A DNA stretch of 9,250 bases from Candidatus Schekmanbacteria bacterium GWA2_38_11 (GTDB taxonomy: Bacteria; Schekmanbacteria; GWA2-38-11), in the NCBI GenBank assembly GCA_001790645.1, contig MGDB01000152.1, positions 3,769 to 13,018 on the forward strand, in the 5' to 3' direction. Shown one piece after another: positions 1-6,134 of this stretch (within the stretch, counting starts at the first letter, position 1; each line of letters opens with the position of its first letter). The position numbers and the translations under genes are program-made. The notes below the pieces were generated by a model. The model worked only from the letters and a program-made list of their open reading frames with translations. It was not told the origin of the DNA and made no database searches.

Positions 1-84
1 AATCTGCCTGATAAATGCATCATAACAGGTGTAACTTCAGCGCATTGTTACTATTTATAGTTGTTATTGGTTTAAATTTTAAAA

Positions 85-113
85 TTGATTTTTTAAAATG
101 TCCTCTGTATAAG
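85..113 (+). promoter_or_regulatory. Putative sigma-70 promoter of the M20 amidohydrolase gene
   Basis: A TTGATT element (85-90) and a TATAAG element (108-113) are separated by exactly 17 bases in an otherwise AT-rich leader. Transcription would begin near 120. That leaves almost no leader for the TTG codon at 124 but a normal leader for the ATG at 172, so it also supports the start chosen for the gene. Both boxes are imperfect and the region is AT-rich, so a chance match is possible. Confidence 0.35.
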
Positions 114-171
114 ATTTCTGAAATTGTTTTCAGAAACACTCGCAGCAACAGCATATAGCTATTTAAAAACC

Positions 172-1359
172 ATGAATCAGATGGAAATTCAGAAAAAGAA
201 AACTGAAATAATATCTGCCGTAAACAGGCTGAAGAAAGATCTTATAACATTAAGCCATAATATCCATAAAAATCCCGAACTCGGCTTTAATGAATTCAAG
301 GCATCAAAGTGGCTCACTGATTTTCTGAAAAAAAATGGCTTTGATGTAAAGACTGGCGTAGGCTACTTAAAGACAGCCTTCGTTGCACAGTTTCCCAAAG
401 GACCTAAAAAAAGACCTTCCATAGCTTTTGTTGCTGAGTACGATGCTTTGCCTGACATCGGTCACGGATGCGGTCACAATATAATCGGCTCTGCAAGCTG
501 CGGTGCAGCAGCGGCTCTGGCAAAAGTATTAAAAAATAATTCCGGCAAATTTTTAGTAGTAGGAACTCCGGCAGAAGAAGGCGGGGGAGGTAAGCTCCCC
601 CTGATCAAATCCGGAATCTTTGATGGAGTTGATGCTGCAATGATGATCCACCCTGATATCAAGACAAAGGTGAGGGCAAATTTTCTTGCAAATGTACAAG
701 TTAGATTTAAATTCTATGGCAAGACCGCTCATGCTGCTGCATCCCCGTTTCTTGGTAAAAATGCCCTTGATGCCGTAATCCTTACCTTCAATAATATAAA
801 CGCTCTCCGCCAGCAGCTTCCAAGCGATGTGAGGATTCATGGAATTATACCAGACGGCGGGAAAAGGCCAAATATCATTCCAGCTTTTGCTTCCTGCTGG
901 TTTTATGTAAGGACAAAAGATAAAGACTACTTGCCTGCACTTCTGAAAAAAGTCAAAAGATGTGCACAGGCGGGTGCAACAGCAACAGGATGCAGAATTG
1001 AAATAGAGGGCGATGATAACGTATACTACCCGATGAAGCATAATAATGCTTTTGAAGATATATTCCGCTCCAATCTTAAGTTTTTAAATATTGAGGAATC
1101 TCTTGCTGAAGAGCGGGGCACAGGTTCTTCTGATATCGGTAACCTGAGCCAGGTAATACCAACAATCCATCCTAATATAAAAATATGTAACAGTCATCCC
1201 CCAACCCATTCTAAAGAATTTGCACAGGTTGCAATCTCTCCACTTGCAGATAAGGGTTTAATTTCAGGAGCTAAGGCTCTGGCATTGACAGGACTTGATT
1301 TATTCTTAGATCCTAAGAAACTTAAGAATGTGGAAAAAGAATTCTTAGAAAGAAAATGA
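172..1359 (+). CDS. M20-family amidohydrolase/peptidase, PM20D2 (ACY1L2)-like
   Basis: This is a cytosolic zinc-type amidohydrolase of the M20D group, which cleaves amide bonds of N-acyl amino acids, dipeptides or aminobenzoyl-glutamate-like substrates; the substrate here cannot be read from sequence. Numbering is from a possible upstream TTG at 124, so subtract 16 for the ATG used here. The N-terminal part carries HNIHKNPELGF (45-55), then AEYDALP (104-110) and GHGCGHN (113-119) with the usual Cys/His metal ligands. The paired glutamates E151-E152 lie in GTPAEEGGGG, and H176 lies in MIHP. The inserted dimerisation domain begins around KTAHAAASP (200-208). C-terminal SSD (335-337) and HP (349-350) complete the fold. 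Length (395 aa) is normal and the gene looks intact. No clear Shine-Dalgarno precedes 172; the ATG at 181 is an alternative. No signal peptide is seen. The gene stands alone and faces the htpX-like gene. Confidence 0.88.
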   Translation: MNQMEIQKKKTEIISAVNRLKKDLITLSHNIHKNPELGFNEFKASKWLTDFLKKNGFDVKTGVGYLKTAFVAQFPKGPKKRPSIAFVAEYDALPDIGHGCGHNIIGSASCGAAAALAKVLKNNSGKFLVVGTPAEEGGGGKLPLIKSGIFDGVDAAMMIHPDIKTKVRANFLANVQVRFKFYGKTAHAAASPFLGKNALDAVILTFNNINALRQQLPSDVRIHGIIPDGGKRPNIIPAFASCWFYVRTKDKDYLPALLKKVKRCAQAGATATGCRIEIEGDDNVYYPMKHNNAFEDIFRSNLKFLNIEESLAEERGTGSSDIGNLSQVIPTIHPNIKICNSHPPTHSKEFAQVAISPLADKGLISGAKALALTGLDLFLDPKKLKNVEKEFLERK

Positions 1360-1366
1360 AATAGAC

Positions 1367-1395
1367 GGGACAGGAATGTCCCTCCTATCGATAGG
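1367..1395. terminator. Tandem hairpins after the amidohydrolase gene
   Basis: Just after the stop codon, GGGACA (1367-1372) pairs with TGTCCC (1377-1382) around a four-base loop, followed at once by the perfect 12-bp palindrome CCTATCGATAGG (1384-1395). TTTTCT follows at 1401. The site lies between convergent genes and could end transcription, but the T run is separated from the stem by a few bases. The first stem resembles the GGACAGG repeats nearby and may be a shortened member of that family. Confidence 0.4.
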
Positions 1396-1433
1396 CAGGG
1401 TTTTCTAACTCTGCTAAAATTGATTCATCAGTA

Positions 1434-1454
1434 GGACAGGCGTCTCGCCTGTCC
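1434..1454. repeat. GGACAGGCG hairpin repeat, copy 1
   Basis: A perfect 9-bp inverted repeat, GGACAGGCG (1434-1442) and CGCCTGTCC (1446-1454), surrounds TCT and is preceded by GTA. It sits between the 3' ends of two convergent genes. The same sequence returns at 2647-2667 and, inverted, at 2594-2620, so it is a dispersed REP-like element. It could also act as a two-way terminator here, but it has no T run. Confidence 0.75.
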
Positions 1455-1484
1455 CTAATGAAGTATTTTAGAAAGAACCTGAAA

Positions 1485-2456
1485 TCAAAACCTTCTGTCA
1501 ATCTCAGAAAGCTCTTTTATCCTTTTAAGCATATTGGGATGAGTGCTTAACATTTCCATAAGGCGGTCACTGAAACCCAATCTGAGGCTTTTATTTCTTA
1601 AAACTTCTAATTCTCCCGAATCAATTGTTCCGCTTCTATCTCTATCAACTTCTTTAAGTTCGCGAAGTTCATTTAATGCCTGCGAAGGGTCATTAACAAA
1701 AAATGCCTTCAGCCCCTCTACTTCTTTTAATGCCTCCTTTGGCATTTTTGCCGAGCCATAGACAAGCTTATATAATGCTGAGGCAAGCTCGGAAGGCTGG
1801 TTTCCTAATTGGACTGAGCCTCTGTCAGCAAAATACTCCCTGATCCTTGACGCATAGAGGACAAGGAGGTTTGTAATAAAATAAAAGAGAAAAGCAGCTA
1901 TCCCTATAATGGCTGCGTTCCCTCCACGGTCATCCCTGTCTCTCCCGCCACCAAAGAACATAAAATTCCATGCAAGCCGGTAAAGGAGCATAGGGATAAC
2001 TGAGAGGATGGTTATAAAAAGGACATCACGGTTTTTAAGGTGGCTCATTTCATGGCCAAGAACAGCCTTCATTTCACCGTCACTAAGGAGTCCCAAAATC
2101 CCCTGGGTAACGCATATCCTTCCGTCTCTAACACCGCGCCCGAAAGCAAAGGCATTGGGCAGCTGGACATCAGATATACCTATTTTTGGCTTTGGAATGT
2201 TAGCGGCCACTGCCAATTCCTCAACCATCCGGTCAAGACGAGGGTATTGACCTTTCTCGATATACTTTACCTTCATGGACCATTCCACAATCTTCGGACC
2301 TATCAGATACTGGACAAGCATCATCCCCAGGGAAAACATTAAATAGAAATAGAAGTTTGTTATCCCTAATGTCACACCTGCCACAGTGACTAAGGCATAA
2401 ACGATTGCAAATAAAATTATCATTAATAAATACATCCTGAATTTTAGATACCACAT
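1485..2456 (-). CDS. htpX: HtpX-like M48 membrane zinc metalloprotease with EF-hand-like loop
   Basis: This is an integral inner-membrane protease of family M48B. Such enzymes degrade damaged or misfolded membrane proteins together with FtsH. The 323-aa product has two N-terminal membrane segments (about 8-30 and 35-53) and the zinc motif HEMSH (135-139) in VLGHEMSHLKNRDVLF. Two further hydrophobic stretches (about 142-165 and 180-203) flank a GGGRDRDDRGG loop, and E207 in REYFAD is the third zinc ligand. THPNMLKRI (305-313) is the usual C-terminal HtpX signature. Unusually, residues 271-282 (DRDRSGTIDSGE) fit a canonical 12-residue EF-hand calcium loop with acids at 1, 3, 9 and 12 and Gly at 6. 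A strong AAGGAG (2464-2469, minus strand) lies 7 bases before the ATG and fixes the start. The gene looks intact and is transcribed away from the antiporter gene. Confidence 0.92.
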   Translation of the reverse strand: MWYLKFRMYLLMIILFAIVYALVTVAGVTLGITNFYFYLMFSLGMMLVQYLIGPKIVEWSMKVKYIEKGQYPRLDRMVEELAVAANIPKPKIGISDVQLPNAFAFGRGVRDGRICVTQGILGLLSDGEMKAVLGHEMSHLKNRDVLFITILSVIPMLLYRLAWNFMFFGGGRDRDDRGGNAAIIGIAAFLFYFITNLLVLYASRIREYFADRGSVQLGNQPSELASALYKLVYGSAKMPKEALKEVEGLKAFFVNDPSQALNELRELKEVDRDRSGTIDSGELEVLRNKSLRLGFSDRLMEMLSTHPNMLKRIKELSEIDRRF

Positions 2457-2492
2457 ACCTTTTCTCCTTCTTTCTTTTTCTTTTGTCTTTTT

Positions 2493-2521
2493 ATATTAAA
2501 TTAAATTTTTTAAAACATCAA
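2493..2521 (-). promoter_or_regulatory. Putative promoter of the htpX-like gene
   Basis: On the minus strand TTGATG (2521-2516) and TAATAT (2498-2493) are separated by 17 bases, and the start codon follows about 37 bases after the second box. The AAGGAG site falls inside the resulting leader. Both boxes are imperfect and the area is AT-rich, so this is a modest prediction. Confidence 0.33.
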
Positions 2522-2593
2522 GAAAAAACCTCACCCTCAAAAACTCCTTGAACTTTCATTATAAGAATTGCTATCTTTACAAACTAAAATACA

Positions 2594-2620
2594 GATAGGC
2601 AGGCGAGACGCCTGACCTAC
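2594..2620 (-). repeat. GGACAGGCG hairpin repeat, copy 2 (inverted)
   Basis: TAGGCAGGCG (2596-2605), AGA and CGCCTGACCTA (2609-2619) form an almost perfect hairpin with one bulged base. Read on the minus strand it begins GTAGGTCAGGCGTCTCGCC and matches copies 1 and 3, so it is the same element in opposite orientation. It lies only 26 bases from copy 3, giving an inverted pair. Confidence 0.7.
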
Positions 2621-2643
2621 CTTCATATTAAATTACAAAATAA

Positions 2644-2667
2644 GTAGGACAGGCGTCTCGCTTGTCC
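2644..2667 (+). repeat. GGACAGGCG hairpin repeat, copy 3
   Basis: GTAGGACAGGCGTCTCGCTTG begins this copy, which is identical to copy 1 (1431-1454) except for one C-to-T change in the right arm. The change turns a G-C pair into G-U, so the structure can still form in RNA. It lies in the divergent region upstream of the antiporter gene. Confidence 0.75.
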
Positions 2668-2694
2668 AAAACAGCATTTATTATTGAAAGAAGT

Positions 2695-2715
2695 GGTGCG
2701 TTCGTGGAACGCACC
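2695..2715. repeat. Second hairpin type, GGTGCGTTC palindrome
   Basis: GGTGCGTTC (2695-2703) and GAACGCACC (2707-2715) form a perfect 9-bp stem around GTG, immediately followed by CCC. Its architecture (9-bp arms, 3-base loop) is the same as that of the GGACAGGCG element, but the sequence differs. Only one copy is present in the window, so calling it a dispersed repeat is an inference from its form and company. Confidence 0.55.
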
Positions 2716-2735
2716 CCCGATAGAATAAATAAATT

Positions 2736-2760
2736 GATAGGATTCAATGATTCAAGAAAT
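2736..2760 (+). repeat. GATAGGATTCAA intergenic repeat word, copy 1
   Basis: The 12-base word GATAGGATTCAA (2736-2747) recurs exactly at 9198-9209. In both places it is followed by TCAAG-like words and then by AATCAAAT. It appears to be part of a loosely conserved intergenic repeat in this genome. No function is apparent. Confidence 0.4.
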
Positions 2761-2842
2761 CAATTTAAATAAAATCAAATACCGTAATTTTGATTTTTGA
2801 ATTTTAATTTTTGATTTACTTTAAACCTTTTACAGGAAAATC

Positions 2843-4825
2843 ATGGAACAGATTCCACTGCTTTTTGATTTAATAATTCTGCTTGCCATATCTGTCCCTG
2901 TAAGCATCTTTTTCCATTATCTCAAATTACCGCCAATTATAGGTTTCCTGATTACCGGTGTTATCATTGGTCCCTATGGAGGAAAACTAATCAAAGAAAT
3001 ACAGTCAGTTGAAATGCTGGCACAGATAGGAATTGTTTTGCTTATGTTTGCAATAGGACTTGAATTCTCTATTGCAAAGATGATGAAGGCAAAAAAATTC
3101 TGGCTCCTGGGTGGCGGGTTACAGGTCTTGCTCACTTCAGGTCTTGTTTTTATTCCACTATTTTTATTGGATTACCCACTGCCAAATGCACTTCTTATTG
3201 GTTTTATCGTAACTCTGAGCAGTACAGCAATCATCCTCAAGCTTTATACCGACTACGGAATGACTGATTCACCTCAAGGGAATCTCAGCATAGGAATTCT
3301 CCTTTTTCAAGACCTGGCTGTTATACCAATGATACTTTCTGTTCACCTTCTGGCCGGGAAATTTTCAACATCTCCTTATATTATTTTCAAGACTCTTTTT
3401 ACTGCATTGCTGTCTGTATCAATTATATTTCTATTATCATATTTTATAGTCCCTCATTTTTTAAGGCAGGTTGTGAAATTAAATAACAGGGAAGTATTTA
3501 CCCTTACTATATTTTTATTATGTCTTGGAACAGCCTGGCTTACTTCAAGCTTTGGTCTGTCACTGGCACTGGGAGCCTTTGTTGCAGGGCTTGTAATCTC
3601 TGAATCAGAGTACTCTCATCAAATAATTACTGAAATTTTACCATTTAAAAATGTATTCAATAGCATTTTTTTTATTTCAATCGGCATGCTTTTTAATCTC
3701 AATTTCTTTTTAAGAAATTTTCTTTCTATCATTGGTCTTTCTTCTATCATTATCATCTTAAAAGTTTCAGTTTTATTCTTTGTAACCCTACTTCTCGGTT
3801 CCCAGCTAAGAATTGCTTTAATGGTTGGCTTTGGTCTTTTCCAAATAGGAGAATTTTCATTTATCCTTCTTAACGAAGGAAAAGTTTTAAATCTTTTCTC
3901 TTTTGAAACATATCAAAGTCTCCTTTCTGCTACTTTTTTTACAATGCTTTTAACTCCATTTTTTGTAAAGAAAGCTCCTGCTATCTCCCTTTTTATAACA
4001 AGCAGACTTCGCATTTCTGAAAAATTAACTCCTGAAGAAGAAGATATGAAAGTGAGGACCTTTAAAAAACATGTGATAATAGTTGGATACGGTCTTAATG
4101 GAGAAAACCTGGCTCGTGTCCTTAAGGAAACAGGCATACCTTATTTGATTCTTGATATTAATGCAAATAATATTGAGGCTGCAAAAAAAGAAGGTCATCC
4201 AGCTCTTTTTGGAGATGCAAACCATTACGAGGTTTTAAAAAAGGCTAATATTTTTGATGCCCACACAATAGTTTTAGCCATCTCAGACCCAATAGCAACA
4301 AGAATTGCTGTAAAGGTTGCAAAGGAGATAAATCCTAATATAAAAGTTATTGTAAGGACCCGTTATATCAATCAGGTCGAGGAGCTTTATAATTTAGGAG
4401 CGGATGAGGTTATTCCTGAAGAGTTTGAAACCTCTATTGAAATCTTTTCAAGGGTATTGAGAGAACATTATGTTCCTACTAATATTATTTTAAATCAGGT
4501 AAGTATAATCCGTAGCAAGGGATATGAGATGTTAAGGAAACCCGCTGAAGCAAGTGAGAGATTAACAGACATTTCAAAAATTCTTGCTGCAACTATTACT
4601 CATAGTTTTCTTGTAACAGAAAACTCACCTGCAAATGACAAGACACTAAGAAAACTTGACCTTAGAAAAATTTCAGGAGCATCTGTTATAGCAATTATTC
4701 AGAACGGAAAGGCAATTACAAACCCTTCAGCAGATTTCAAGATTGTATCTGGCGACATACTGGTTATTCTTGGAAGCCACGCCCAGCTTGACAGCGCGCT
4801 GAAGATCCTAAATCCTCAAAATTGA
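2843..4825 (+). CDS. Kef-type CPA2 cation/proton antiporter with RCK (TrkA_N/TrkA_C) domains
   Basis: This inner-membrane monovalent cation:proton antiporter (K+ or Na+ for H+; the ion is not readable) is a 660-aa protein with the full KefB/KefC-like layout. The Na+/H+ exchanger domain spans about 8-385 with some twelve hydrophobic segments. It includes LPPIIGFLITGVIIGPYG (29-46) and FQDLAVIP (155-162), whose Q156-D157 pair is typical of CPA2 transporters. The TrkA_N domain begins at HVIIVGYGLNG (410-420), a GxGxxG nucleotide-binding loop, with acidic D438 after beta-2 and GDAN (457-460). The TrkA_C domain covers about 570-655. AGGA (2834-2837) lies 5 bases before the ATG. The gene looks intact and is the source type for two partial copies of its 3' end at 5993 and 9084. 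No KefF/KefG-like subunit gene is adjacent. Confidence 0.93.
   Translation: MEQIPLLFDLIILLAISVPVSIFFHYLKLPPIIGFLITGVIIGPYGGKLIKEIQSVEMLAQIGIVLLMFAIGLEFSIAKMMKAKKFWLLGGGLQVLLTSGLVFIPLFLLDYPLPNALLIGFIVTLSSTAIILKLYTDYGMTDSPQGNLSIGILLFQDLAVIPMILSVHLLAGKFSTSPYIIFKTLFTALLSVSIIFLLSYFIVPHFLRQVVKLNNREVFTLTIFLLCLGTAWLTSSFGLSLALGAFVAGLVISESEYSHQIITEILPFKNVFNSIFFISIGMLFNLNFFLRNFLSIIGLSSIIIILKVSVLFFVTLLLGSQLRIALMVGFGLFQIGEFSFILLNEGKVLNLFSFETYQSLLSATFFTMLLTPFFVKKAPAISLFITSRLRISEKLTPEEEDMKVRTFKKHVIIVGYGLNGENLARVLKETGIPYLILDINANNIEAAKKEGHPALFGDANHYEVLKKANIFDAHTIVLAISDPIATRIAVKVAKEINPNIKVIVRTRYINQVEELYNLGADEVIPEEFETSIEIFSRVLREHYVPTNIILNQVSIIRSKGYEMLRKPAEASERLTDISKILAATITHSFLVTENSPANDKTLRKLDLRKISGASVIAIIQNGKAITNPSADFKIVSGDILVILGSHAQLDSALKILNPQN
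4719..4825 (+). repeat. Antiporter 3'-end repeat, copy A (in the intact gene)
   Basis: The last 35 codons of the antiporter gene (T627 onward, TNPSADFKIVSGDILVILG to the stop) are the reference copy of a sequence found twice more. Copy B (5993-6046) matches 4772-4825 at 47 of 54 positions. Copy C (9084-9173) matches 4719-4808 at 78 of 90. The part shared by all three begins at codons 644-651 (GSHAQLDS), around AAGCCACGCCCAGCTTGACA. Confidence 0.85.
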
Positions 4826-4854
4826 TCTGAATATTGATTTTTTAAATAAAAATC

Positions 4855-4884
4855 TTGACCTATAACATTGAGTCGCTGGATAAT
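4855..4884 (+). promoter_or_regulatory. Putative promoter of the DUF2147 gene
   Basis: TTGACC (4855-4860) and GATAAT (4879-4884), 18 bases apart, make the best promoter match in the gap after the antiporter. It would give the secreted-protein gene its own transcript with a leader of about 65 bases. It partly overlaps the inverted repeat at 4882-4897. Confidence 0.5.
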
Positions 4885-4897
4885 AACATTAGTTATT
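4882..4897. promoter_or_regulatory. Inverted repeat over the -10 region, possible operator
   Basis: AATAAC (4882-4887) and GTTATT (4892-4897) form a perfect 6-bp inverted repeat around ATTA, starting inside the predicted -10 box and covering the expected start of transcription. The position suits a repressor site. The arms are short and AT-rich, so chance is a real alternative. Confidence 0.3.
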
Positions 4898-4957
4898 GAA
4901 CAAGTGTAAAAATAATATATAAAAGATATTTTTAGAGAGGATGAGAAAGAATTTAAA

Positions 4958-5470
4958 ATGTTTAAAAAGAGACCCGTTATATTTATTCTAAAAAATTTGA
5001 ATATGCTGCATAGAAATATTAAGCAGTTTACCAGTATTCTGTTATTAGGAACAGCCATTCTTTTTATAAGCTTTCCTGCGTGGGGTAATAGTCATTCCCC
5101 GGTAGGCAGGTGGAAAACTATCGATGATAAAACCGGTAAACCGAAAGGCGTTATTGAAATCTGGGAAACAAGAGGCGTCTTATATGGTAAGATTATAGAA
5201 ACTTTCGAAAAACCTGAAGATGGCAAACCTCAAATCTGTGATAAATGCGACGGGGCCCTCAAGAATGCACCTATTCTTGGCTTGCGAATCATTTGGGATA
5301 TGAGAAAAGATGGATCTGCATGGGCTGGAGGCTGGATTTTAGATCCTGATAACGGCAAGATATACAGGGCCAAAATGTCTCTTTTAAGTGATGACAGGGA
5401 ACTGAAAGTTCGCGGATATATCGGTTTTTCATTCATTGGCCGTTCACAAATTTGGCAGCGTATCAAGTAA
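4958..5470 (+). CDS. Secreted DUF2147-family protein
   Basis: The family (PF09917) comprises small exported proteins of unknown function, predicted to form a lipocalin-like beta barrel. The 170-aa product has a signal peptide followed by the family pattern: PVGRWKTIDDKTGKPKG (48-64), VLYGKII (74-80), CDKCDG (94-99), WAGGWILDPDNGKIY (122-136), LKVRGYIG (149-156) and GRSQIWQR (161-168). Only the two cysteines of CDKC remain after export, so they could form a disulfide or bind a ligand. The start is uncertain. From the ATG at 4958 the hydrophobic core (about 26-43) sits far in. From the ATG at 5003 (M16) the signal peptide is classical, with cleavage after AWG (41-43). Neither start has a strong ribosome binding site. 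The gene is the first one inside the segment between antiporter-end copies A and B. Confidence 0.83.
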   Translation: MFKKRPVIFILKNLNMLHRNIKQFTSILLLGTAILFISFPAWGNSHSPVGRWKTIDDKTGKPKGVIEIWETRGVLYGKIIETFEKPEDGKPQICDKCDGALKNAPILGLRIIWDMRKDGSAWAGGWILDPDNGKIYRAKMSLLSDDRELKVRGYIGFSFIGRSQIWQRIK

Positions 5471-5480
5471 TTACTTTGAA

Positions 5481-5518
5481 AAAAAGAGACGGGATAAAGG
5501 GGACGCGCTTCTCTTTTT
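5481..5518 (+). terminator. Possible weak terminator after the DUF2147 gene
   Basis: AAAAAGAGA (5481-5489) can pair perfectly with TCTCTTTTT (5510-5518) across a 20-base loop containing CGGGATAAAGGGGACGCG. The pairing ends in a pyrimidine tract just after the gene's stop codon. The stem is AT-rich and the loop long, so termination would be weak. The GC-rich loop is unlike its AT-rich surroundings and may be a scrap of a mobile or repeat element, which I cannot show. Confidence 0.3.
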
Positions 5519-5568
5519 CTTCAGATTTTATTATCAACGAGAGGACAAAGACTATATAAAGATTTCAG

Positions 5569-5590
5569 GTTCTATTAAGAAACATAGAAC
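5569..5590. repeat. 7-bp inverted repeat upstream of the DUF2007 gene
   Basis: GTTCTAT (5569-5575) and ATAGAAC (5584-5590) are perfect inverted arms around TAAGAAAC. The site is about 100 bases before the DUF2007 start in a 215-bp gap (5471-5685) that has no credible gene. It may be a regulator site or simply a small hairpin. Confidence 0.3.
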
Positions 5591-5685
5591 TTTAATGTTA
5601 CTATTCAAGAAAATAACAGACAGAAAATATTTTGAGGGTAAAAGAGAAATACCGCTTTGTGGGGCTGACTTATTTGGAGTGGTGA

Positions 5686-6012
5686 GTGAAACGCATCTAT
5701 AACGCAACAAATCCGTCAGATGCTCATTTGCTGAAGGGCATTCTGGAAGGAGAGAACATTAACGCCGTCGTCCAGGGCGAATACCTTTGGAATTTGCGAG
5801 GCCAGCTTCCTATAACTCCGGAGACCTGTCCCTCGGTTTGGGTTGTAGAGGAGTCTGATTACGAGCGGGCCCTGGAGTTATTATCCGCGCTTCATTTCGG
5901 TGAAGAACCGCTCCTCCAGCAGGGAGCGGAATGGCGATGTGGTCAATGCGGAGAGATGAATGAGCCCCAGTTTACCGAGTGCTGGCAATGTGGGAAGCCA
6001 CGCCCAGCTTGA
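5686..6012 (+). CDS. DUF2007-type putative signal-transducing protein with C-terminal zinc ribbon
   Basis: The 108-aa cytosolic protein begins KRIYNATNPSDAHLLKGIL (2-20), with the ferredoxin-like DUF2007 pattern (PF09413) continuing through PSVWVVEESDYERALELL (74-91). It ends in a zinc ribbon: WRCGQCGE (92-99 region) and CWQCG near the C terminus provide four cysteines in two CxxC pairs. Members are small proteins without an established function; signalling or GlnB-like roles have been suggested by fold only. The start is a GTG preceded by GGAG (5676-5679) at 6 bases. Notably, the last codons after CWQCG (GKPRPA and the stop) lie within the antiporter-end repeat copy B and use a frame different from the antiporter's. 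The native C terminus may therefore have been trimmed and replaced at a recombination junction. Its GC content is higher than that of the preceding gene. Confidence 0.8.
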   Translation: MKRIYNATNPSDAHLLKGILEGENINAVVQGEYLWNLRGQLPITPETCPSVWVVEESDYERALELLSALHFGEEPLLQQGAEWRCGQCGEMNEPQFTECWQCGKPRPA

Positions 6013-6046
6013 CAGCGCACTGAAGATTCTAAATCCAGCGGATTGA
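5993..6046 (+). pseudogene. Antiporter 3'-end repeat, copy B (18-codon fragment)
   Basis: In the antiporter frame this fragment reads GSHAQLDSALKILNPAD and a stop, against ...NPQN in the intact gene at 4772-4825. It matches 47 of 54 bases. The first 15 codons differ from copy A only at GCG/GCA, ATC/ATT and CCT/CCA, all synonymous, which means divergence happened while the sequence still coded for protein. The left edge is sharp at 5993, inside the DUF2007 gene. To the right, the sequence after the stop (GCGGATTGAAAGGGTTCGAG) resembles the sequence after copy C. Confidence 0.8.
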
Positions 6047-6078
6047 AAGGGTTCGAGGAGCCAATGAATAAAAATAGA

Positions 6079-6113
6079 TTGACATTGGGTGACAATTGTG
6101 TACATTATATAAT
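6079..6113 (+). promoter_or_regulatory. Promoter of the Phd-type antitoxin/PIN toxin operon
   Basis: A consensus TTGACA (6079-6084) and a consensus TATAAT (6108-6113) are both present but 23 bases apart. The working pairs may be TTGACA with TACATT (6101-6106, 16-base spacer) or TTGGGT (6085-6090) with TATAAT (17-base spacer). Either way the promoter lies under the operator at 6093-6122 and gives a leader of roughly 15-25 bases. Confidence 0.6.
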
Positions 6114-6122
6114 ACACAATTG
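6093..6122. promoter_or_regulatory. Operator palindrome of the Phd/YefM-like antitoxin
   Basis: Perfect 10-bp arms CAATTGTGTA (6093-6102) and TACACAATTG (6113-6122) flank CATTATATAA and cover the -10 box. The left half includes TGTACA (6099-6104), the core hexamer reported for YefM antitoxin binding. This fits autoregulation by the antitoxin or antitoxin-toxin complex, as is usual for type II systems. Confidence 0.7.
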
Positions 6123-6134
6123 GAGGACATGGAC

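Larger units (their letters stand above)
2457..2842. other. Divergent intergenic region of 386 bp
   Basis: No gene is visible here. From left to right it holds the ribosome binding site and probable promoter of the htpX-like gene, three hairpin repeats (2594-2620, 2647-2667, 2695-2715), and a GATAGGATTCAA repeat word (2736-2747). A very AT-rich tract follows, with repeated TTGATTT words (2771-2817), before the antiporter start. I see no convincing promoter for the antiporter; several TTGATT and TTGAAT words occur, but without well-placed -10 boxes. Confidence 0.6.

Noticed and set aside
124..171. TTG start giving a 411-aa amidohydrolase
   Set aside because: The extra 16 residues look unlike the family, no ribosome binding site precedes the TTG, and the likely promoter would start transcription only a few bases before it. 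The ATG at 172 is preferred.
553..1041. 162-codon open frame on the minus strand inside the amidohydrolase gene
   Set aside because: It is fully covered by a strongly recognisable M20 gene, lacks a ribosome binding site and has a cysteine-rich composition typical of antisense shadows.
4792..4801. CAGCGCGCTG palindrome in the antiporter end as a recombination core
   Set aside because: The palindrome is broken in copy B (CAGCGCACTG) and lost in copy C, so it cannot be the shared recognition feature of the three copies.
4941..4957. ATG directly after GAGAGG as an upstream start for the DUF2147 gene
   Set aside because: It is in another frame, the GAGAGG abuts the ATG with no spacing, and the frame soon ends, so it cannot start the gene.
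5436..5702. 88-codon open frame between the DUF2147 and DUF2007 genes
   Set aside because: It overlaps both real genes, has no Shine-Dalgarno, no recognisable pattern and low-complexity content; it appears to be a chance frame.
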